Shown here: one piece after another, positions 6,938 through 11,649 of the stretch
Layout of the letters: every line of letters starts with the position of its first letter
Numbering within the stretch: the first letter of the stretch is position 1
Origin: an uncultured Eubacteriales bacterium
GTDB lineage: Bacteria; Bacillota; Clostridia; Oscillospirales; Acutalibacteraceae
NCBI GenBank assembly: GCA_900321665.1
Contig: ONWY01000067.1
Coordinates: 1 to 11,649, forward strand
Direction of reading: 5' to 3'
DNA: 11,649 nucleotides
Translations under genes and position numbers: made by a program
Notes under the pieces: model-generated
Databases searched by the model: none
What the model saw: only the letters and a program-made list of their open reading frames with translations
What the model was told of the DNA's origin: nothing

Positions 6938-8253
6938 AAGATGTTCTCGCAAAGGCAAACGAGGAAAAGAGCGGCGATATTCTCGCCGGCGTTGCCGCCC
7001 AAAGCGACTCGGAGCGCATTGCGGCAAAAGAGGTGCTTTCCAACCTGCTTGTCAGCGATTTGCGCGAAAACCCGGTCGTTCCCTACGAGGAAGACGATGT
7101 CACCCGCCTCAATCAAGACTCCTTAAATGAAAAAATCTACAGCGAAATCAAGGGCTGGACCATGGCGCAGCTGCGCGAATATATTTTGGACTTAAACACC
7201 ACCGAGGCTGATATTCGCCGCCTTTCAAGAGGCTTGACCAGCGAAACCATCGCCGGCGTATGCAAGTTGATGAGCAACCTTGATTTGATTTACGGTGCCA
7301 ATAAGGTGCGTGTGACCGCCCACTGCAACACCACCATCGGCAAGCGCGGCTGCCTCTCCACAAGATTGCAGCCCAACCACACCACCGATAATCCCGACGG
7401 TATCACCGCTTCTCTTTTTGAAGGCTTAAGCTACGGCTGCGGTGATGCACTGCTCGGCCTAAACCCCGTAAACGACACCATCTCCTCTTTAAGCGAAGTC
7501 TTAAAGCGCTTTGATGAGGTAAAAAATGAATTTGAAATCCCGACACAGATTTGTGTCTTAGGGCATATCACAACCCAGATTGAAGCGGTCAAGCGCGGCG
7601 CACCGTGCGACATGATTTTCCAATCCATCGCCGGCAGCCAAAAGGGCAACGAAGCATTCGGCTTCACCACCGATATTGTCAGAGAAGCCAGGCAGCTGAT
7701 GCTGACCGAAGGCACCGCCACCGGCCCGAATGTGATGTATTTTGAAACCGGGCAGGGCTCCGAGCTCTCGAGCGACGCGCACTTCGGTGCCGACCAGGTC
7801 ACCATGGAAGCGCGCTGCTACGGCTTTGCCAGAGAATTTCAACCCTTTATGGTCAACACCGTTGTCGGCTTTATCGGTCCCGAGTATTTGTACGATTCGC
7901 GCCAAGTCATCCGCGCCGGTCTCGAGGACCACTTTATGGGCAAGCTCTCCGGCATCCCGATGGGGTGCGACTGCTGCTACACCAACCACATGATGGCAGA
8001 CCAAAACGATATTGAAAACCTTTCGCTGCTCTTGGCTTCGTGCGGTATCAACTACATTTTGGGCGTGCCCTCGAGCGACGATGTCATGCTCAACTACCAA
8101 ACCAATGCCTACCACGATACGGCGGCACTCAGAGAAATTTTAAACCTGCGCCCCATCAAGGAATTTGAACAGTGGTTAGAGAAAATGGGATTTTATGAAA
8201 ACGGCAAGCTGACCGCCAAAGCCGGCGACCCGACCGTTTTCTTAAAGCACTAA
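6922..8253 (+). CDS. eutB: Ethanolamine ammonia-lyase large subunit EutB (5' end disrupted or misread)
   Basis: Catalytic large subunit of adenosylcobalamin-dependent ethanolamine ammonia-lyase, which converts ethanolamine to acetaldehyde and ammonia inside the microcompartment. From the EFKDVKDVLAKANEEKSGD segment onward it aligns with E. coli EutB (recalled from memory), apparently without indels through the active site. Arg160 (codon 7363), Gln162 (7369), Asn193 (7462), Glu287 (7744) and Asp362 (7969) are all conserved. The start given is the onset of homology, not a real start codon. By collinearity the start should be near 6886, but that codon is GGT and no ATG/GTG/TTG lies nearby in frame. 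The nearest in-frame options are TTG 6817 and GTG 6751 (deep inside eutA) or GTG 7033 (losing conserved sequence). See findings. Stop TAA at 8251-8253. Confidence 0.93.
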   Translation, partial: EFKDVKDVLAKANEEKSGDILAGVAAQSDSERIAAKEVLSNLLVSDLRENPVVPYEEDDVTRLNQDSLNEKIYSEIKGWTMAQLREYILDLNTTEADIRRLSRGLTSETIAGVCKLMSNLDLIYGANKVRVTAHCNTTIGKRGCLSTRLQPNHTTDNPDGITASLFEGLSYGCGDALLGLNPVNDTISSLSEVLKRFDEVKNEFEIPTQICVLGHITTQIEAVKRGAPCDMIFQSIAGSQKGNEAFGFTTDIVREARQLMLTEGTATGPNVMYFETGQGSELSSDAHFGADQVTMEARCYGFAREFQPFMVNTVVGFIGPEYLYDSRQVIRAGLEDHFMGKLSGIPMGCDCCYTNHMMADQNDIENLSLLLASCGINYILGVPSSDDVMLNYQTNAYHDTAALREILNLRPIKEFEQWLEKMGFYENGKLTAKAGDPTVFLKH

Positions 8254-8286
8254 TACATTTCGCATTCTTTTTACCGAGGTAAAATT

Positions 8287-9189
8287 ATGGATAACAACCA
8301 AATTGATAGCATTGTAAAGGCTGTGATGGCGCAGCTTGCCGCAAGCGGAGGAACGACCGAGAGTGTCAGCCCGGCGCAGGTACAGCGCGCGGTGGAAACC
8401 GCCGCGGCGAGCGATAGTACCGCCTTTGCGGAAATTGAAGATATTGCTGCTCCCGAGGTCAAGCACCGCCCGCTGTTGGACAATCCCGCAGACCCCGACG
8501 GCCTGCAGAGGATGCTTTCCAAAACACCGGCGCGCATCGGTGTCGGCAAAGCCGGCGCAAGGCTAAAGACCAAAACCTACCTGGCATTGCGCGCAGACCA
8601 TGCCGCCGCAAGAGACTCGGTCTTTGCGGATGTGGACGAGGGCTTAATCGAAAAGATGAACCTGTTTGCCGTGCAAACCTGCTGCCATGACCGCAACGAG
8701 CACCTGACCCGCCCCGATTTAGGCAGAAAGTTCAGCGAGAAAACCGCGGCGCAAATCAAAGCCCACTGCACTGCAAACCCCGATGTGCAATTCATTGTTT
8801 CCGACGGGCTCAGCTCCAAGGCGATTGAAGCCAACATTGAAAATGTGCTTCCCGCGGTGATGGACGGTGTAAAAGCACTCGGCTACAGTGTCGGCACCCC
8901 CTTCTTTGTAAAATTCGGCAGAGTGGCGTGTATGGACCATGCCGGCGAGCTGCTCGGCTCCAAGGTCACCTGCATTTTGATTGGCGAAAGACCGGGTCTT
9001 GGCACCGCCGAGAGCATGAGTGCGTACATCACCTACGGTTCCAAGGTCGGCATGAGCGAAAGCTTGAGAACCGTCGTATCCAACATTCACAAGGGCGGTA
9101 TCACCCCCGTAGAAGCAGGCGCTTACCTTGCCGAGGTCATTGACCTGATTATGAAAAACAAGGCAAGCGGTGTAAACTTAAAGAAGTAG
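8287..9189 (+). CDS. eutC: Ethanolamine ammonia-lyase small subunit EutC, with N-terminal encapsulation-type helix
   Basis: Small subunit of ethanolamine ammonia-lyase, which helps form the adenosylcobalamin-binding interface with EutB. Its 300 residues match the family length. Recognisable family blocks are LALRADHAAARDSVF (101-115 region), FIVSDGLSSKAIEANIENVLPAV (about 169-191), FVKFGRVACMDHAGELLG (about 207-224), and GERPGLGTAESMSAYITYG (about 233-251). Residues 1-19 (beginning MDNNQIDSIVKAVMAQL) form a short amphipathic helix, followed by an Ala/Ser/Thr-rich linker to about 55. This is the usual layout of an encapsulation peptide that recruits the lyase to the shell. The ATG is preceded by GAGG at about 8275-8278. 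It lies 33 bases after eutB and 9 bases before eutL. Confidence 0.96.
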   Translation: MDNNQIDSIVKAVMAQLAASGGTTESVSPAQVQRAVETAAASDSTAFAEIEDIAAPEVKHRPLLDNPADPDGLQRMLSKTPARIGVGKAGARLKTKTYLALRADHAAARDSVFADVDEGLIEKMNLFAVQTCCHDRNEHLTRPDLGRKFSEKTAAQIKAHCTANPDVQFIVSDGLSSKAIEANIENVLPAVMDGVKALGYSVGTPFFVKFGRVACMDHAGELLGSKVTCILIGERPGLGTAESMSAYITYGSKVGMSESLRTVVSNIHKGGITPVEAGAYLAEVIDLIMKNKASGVNLKK

Positions 9190-9198
9190 GTCAGCTCT

Positions 9199-9858
9199 AT
9201 GCGTGGAGATAAGATAAAAACCAACATACTCAGTGTGCAAATCATTCCCAATGCGGATGCCGCGCTGCTGCAAACACTCGGTGCGCCGGAGGGTATCCAC
9301 TCCCTTGGCATCATCACCACCGATTGCGACGATGTTTCCTACGCGGCGCTCGATGAAGCGACCAAAAAAGCGGAATGCACCGTTGTGTATGCGCGCAGCA
9401 TGTATGCCGGCAGCGGCAATGCTTCCACCGCCTATGCAGGCGAGTTTATCGGCATTTTGGGCTCGCCCGACCCGGCAGAGGTCAAAAGCGGAGTCAGCGC
9501 AGCGGTCAGCTACATTGAAAACGATGCCGCATTTATCAGCGCCAACAGCGATGATTCGGTGGTCTACTTTGCACAGTGTATTTCGCGCACCGGTTCCTAC
9601 CTCTCCGCCCAAGCGGAGGTGCCGGAGGGAACCGCCATGGCATATTTGATTGCGCCCCCGAGCGAAGCCATCTGCGGCTTGGATGCCGCGCTGAAGGCGG
9701 CGGATGTGGAGCTGAAGGTCACCTATGCACCGCCGAGCGAAACCAACTTTGCAGGCGGGCTGCTCACCGGAGAGCAATCGGCGTGCAAGGCGGCGTGCGA
9801 AGCCTTCGGCGAAAGAATTTGCCGCTTGTGCGACAACCCGATTGATTATGAATCATAA
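9199..9858 (+). CDS. eutL: Ethanolamine microcompartment shell protein EutL
   Basis: Trimeric tandem-BMC-domain shell protein. EutL trimers tile into the facets of the Eut microcompartment and carry a gated central pore thought to pass larger metabolites. The 219-residue length equals E. coli EutL. Strong family blocks are HSLGIITTDCDDVSYAALDEATKKAE (about residues 34-59), VVYARSMYAGSGNASTAYAGE (about 62-82), LGSPDPAEVKSG, SRTGSYLSAQA (about 133-143), the AYLIAPPSEAICGLDAALKAADV block (about 150-172), and YAPPSETNFAGGLLTGEQSACKAAC (about 176-200). It begins 9 bases after the eutC stop with only a weak ribosome binding site, so coupling to eutC translation is likely. Other shell proteins (EutM, N, K, S) must be encoded elsewhere. 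Confidence 0.96.
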   Translation: MRGDKIKTNILSVQIIPNADAALLQTLGAPEGIHSLGIITTDCDDVSYAALDEATKKAECTVVYARSMYAGSGNASTAYAGEFIGILGSPDPAEVKSGVSAAVSYIENDAAFISANSDDSVVYFAQCISRTGSYLSAQAEVPEGTAMAYLIAPPSEAICGLDAALKAADVELKVTYAPPSETNFAGGLLTGEQSACKAACEAFGERICRLCDNPIDYES

Positions 9859-9907
9859 TGGATTAAAATATTTAAGATAGATACATCAGCAGATAGGAGA
9901 AAACATC

Positions 9908-11563
9908 ATGGCTTTAGACAGAGATTTACAATCGATTCAAGAAGTAAGAGATTTAATTGCAAACGCAAAGAAGGCGCAGCAGGTGCTTGCCACCTACTCC
10001 CAAGAGAAGGTGAATGCACTCATTGAGGCAATCGCCGCCGCGTGCGCCGCGCAAGCCGAAAAGCTCGCCAAAATGGCTGTGGAGGAAACCGGCTTCGGCG
10101 TTTGGCAGGATAAGGTGCTCAAAAACCTCTTGGGCAGCACCATTACCTACAACTATTGCAAGGATATGAAAACAGTCGGCATCATCAACGAGTGCGAGGA
10201 CTGCGGCTTAATGGAGGTCGGCGTGCCGATGGGCATTGTCGCCGCGCTCATTCCTTCCACCAACCCTACCTCCACCACGATGTATAAATCTATCATCTCC
10301 ATCAAAGCCGGCAACGCGATTATCATCAGCCCCCACCCCAATGCGAAGGGCTGTATCTTGGAAACGGTCAAAATCATCCGCGATACCATTCAAAAAATGG
10401 GTGCACCGGCAGACATTGTGCAATCTATTTCCTTAACCACGATTGATGCCACCAACACCCTTTTAAAGAGCCGCGATATCGGTGTGATTCTCGCCACAGG
10501 CGGTGAAGCCATGGTCAGAGCGGCATATTCCTCGGGCAACCCCGCCATCGGCGTCGGCCCCGGCAACGGCCCGGCATATATTGAAAGAACAGCGGATATC
10601 CCGCTTGCGGTCAAGCGCATCTTCGATTCCAAGACCTTTGATAATGGCACTATCTGCGCTTCCGAGCAAAGCATTGTGACCGAAAAATGCATTAAAGATA
10701 AGGTGGTCGAGGAAGTCAAAAAGCAGGGCGGCTATTTCCTCAATGCCGAGGAAACCAAGAAGCTCTCCGGCTTTATTCTGCGCGCCAACGGCACGATGAA
10801 CCCGAAGATTGTCGGCAAGAGCGCTAAGGTGATTGCCGACATGGCAGGCTTCTCTATCCCGGAGGGCACGAGAGTGCTCGTTTCCGAGCAGACCACGGTA
10901 GCAAAAGACAATCCCTACTCCAGAGAAAAGCTTTGCCCGATTTTGGCATTTTACACCGAGCCCTCTTGGGAAGCGGCATGCGAGAGATGTATGCAAATTC
11001 TCTACAATGAGGGTGTCGGCCATACCATGACCATTCACTCGCAGGATAAAAATGTGATTAAGGAATTCGCTCTCAAAAAGCCGGTTTCCAGGCTCCTGGT
11101 CAACACCCCGGGCGCACTCGGCGGCACCGGCGCTACCACTGCCCTTGCTCCTGCACTTACCTTGGGTTGCGGCGCAGTCGGCGGCAGCGCAACGAGCGAC
11201 AACATCACACCCTTAAACCTGATTAACATTCGCCGCGTGGCATACGGTATCAAGGAATTGGAGGAGGTTAGAGGCTCCAATCCCGCACCGGCAAAAACCG
11301 CGGGCTACACGCCGACTCCTTCTGCAGGCGGCGTGAAGATGCGCGAGGATGTTTACGGCGCGCATTTCAACGAGCAAATCAACGCAGGCTATGATGAAAT
11401 CATCAAGCAGTCGCGCGTGCACTCCAAAAAGCCGTGTGCCGTTCCGGCACCGCAACCCTCTGCGTTTGCAAGCGCGGCAAAGCCCGCAGCGGCAAGCAGC
11501 AATGTGAACGCTGCGGATGTGGAAGCCATCACAAAGGAAATTTTAAAGAGATTGGGCAACTAA
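9908..11563 (+). CDS. eutE: CoA-acylating acetaldehyde dehydrogenase EutE with C-terminal encapsulation-type tail
   Basis: Oxidises acetaldehyde with CoA and NAD+ to acetyl-CoA within the microcompartment. The 551-residue protein is roughly 85 residues longer than enterobacterial EutE. The ALDH core spans about 10-455: PMGIVAALIPSTNPTS for the coenzyme region (about 107-122), the NAIIISPHPNA block (about 136-146), ILATGGEAMVRAAYSSGNPAIGVGPGN (about 194-220), and the catalytic Cys250 in NGTICASEQ. There is no N-terminal targeting helix. Instead, after a variable segment (about 456-508) and a Pro/Ala/Ser-rich linker (about 509-532), the protein ends in VNAADVEAITKEILKRLGN, an amphipathic helix typical of encapsulation peptides. 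The start has a strong AGGAGA site at 9895-9900. A 49-base spacer after eutL shows no promoter or terminator. Confidence 0.95.
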   Translation: MALDRDLQSIQEVRDLIANAKKAQQVLATYSQEKVNALIEAIAAACAAQAEKLAKMAVEETGFGVWQDKVLKNLLGSTITYNYCKDMKTVGIINECEDCGLMEVGVPMGIVAALIPSTNPTSTTMYKSIISIKAGNAIIISPHPNAKGCILETVKIIRDTIQKMGAPADIVQSISLTTIDATNTLLKSRDIGVILATGGEAMVRAAYSSGNPAIGVGPGNGPAYIERTADIPLAVKRIFDSKTFDNGTICASEQSIVTEKCIKDKVVEEVKKQGGYFLNAEETKKLSGFILRANGTMNPKIVGKSAKVIADMAGFSIPEGTRVLVSEQTTVAKDNPYSREKLCPILAFYTEPSWEAACERCMQILYNEGVGHTMTIHSQDKNVIKEFALKKPVSRLLVNTPGALGGTGATTALAPALTLGCGAVGGSATSDNITPLNLINIRRVAYGIKELEEVRGSNPAPAKTAGYTPTPSAGGVKMREDVYGAHFNEQINAGYDEIIKQSRVHSKKPCAVPAPQPSAFASAAKPAAASSNVNAADVEAITKEILKRLGN

Positions 11564-11595
11564 ACACTCAACACTAAAAACTATAAACGGTTGTC

Positions 11596-11620
11596 GAGGC
11601 ATACGAGCAATCGATGCCTT
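11596..11620 (+). other. Small hairpin after eutE
   Basis: AGGCAT 11597-11602 pairs with ATGCCT 11614-11619 (plus a flanking G-T pair) around an 11-base loop, within AT-rich DNA after the eutE stop. The downstream tract is A-rich rather than a clean T-run until 11641-11646, so an intrinsic terminator is uncertain. It could be a processing or regulatory hairpin ahead of the next eut gene. The window ends too soon to decide. Confidence 0.3.
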
Positions 11621-11649
11621 TCAAATAAAAATAAAAAACATTTTTTAGG

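Noticed and set aside
6932..6943. ATG 6932 and ATG 6941 behind GGGAG as eutB starts
   Set aside because: Both are out of the EutB frame; the first is followed at once by TAA and the second opens a short frame without homology.
9178..9777. Minus-strand open frame of 199 codons opposite eutL
   Set aside because: Lies entirely antisense to eutL, whose identity and full length are certain; the reading frame is a product of codon bias.
1..11649. CRISPR array, tRNA/rRNA genes, insertion sequences or phage genes
   Set aside because: No regularly spaced repeats, no tRNA/rRNA signatures, no transposase or integrase coding and no terminal inverted repeats were seen.

Overview
The window looks like part of a Gram-positive anaerobe chromosome, most plausibly a gut Clostridia/Oscillospirales-type Firmicute. 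I base this on GC-rich coding with AT-rich intergenic DNA, strong AGGAGA-type ribosome binding sites, a Firmicutes-style deo cluster that uses a pyrimidine-nucleoside phosphorylase, and the Firmicutes gene order eutA-eutB-eutC-eutL-eutE. This is inference from gene content, not a taxonomic assignment. Every convincing gene is on the + strand.

Region 1 (1-5187) is a tightly packed nucleoside-salvage operon. It holds the 3' end of a DeoD-type purine nucleoside phosphorylase, deoB (phosphopentomutase), cdd (cytidine deaminase), a pyrimidine-nucleoside phosphorylase, a small unrecognised protein that looks like a C39/papain-like cysteine peptidase, and a GPH-family cation symporter. Neighbouring stop and start codons overlap (ATGA, GTGA, ATGA) at three junctions, so the genes are probably co-transcribed and translationally coupled. 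Together they would import nucleosides, deaminate cytidine, release bases and produce (deoxy)ribose-5-phosphate.

Region 2 (5188-5488) is the only long non-coding stretch. Its GC-richer left half can fold as a three-way junction (5197-5281). A long terminator hairpin follows at 5317-5360. The AT-rich right half carries a 9-base direct repeat (5384-5392 and 5416-5424) just upstream of an extended -10 promoter (TGC-TATAAT, 5448-5456) and a strong GAGGGGGG Shine-Dalgarno for eutA.

Region 3 (5489-11563) is the core of an ethanolamine-utilisation (eut) bacterial microcompartment operon: eutA (reactivase), eutB and eutC (the two subunits of adenosylcobalamin-dependent ethanolamine ammonia-lyase), eutL (tandem-BMC trimeric shell protein) and eutE (acylating acetaldehyde dehydrogenase). 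EutBC splits ethanolamine to acetaldehyde and ammonia, EutA restores inactivated enzyme, EutL forms shell pores, and EutE makes acetyl-CoA. Both EutC (N-terminus) and EutE (C-terminus) carry short amphipathic helices that look like encapsulation peptides. No eutM/N/K/S, eutD, eutT, eutH, eutP or eutVW is inside the window. A hairpin and AT-rich tail follow eutE.

The most notable anomaly is the eutA/eutB junction. EutB homology begins at about 6922, one base register away from the EutA frame, and there is no start codon in frame where EutB should begin. The EutA frame immediately upstream spells a peptide that itself resembles the missing EutB N-terminus. This points to a small deletion, a frameshift or an assembly/sequencing error.
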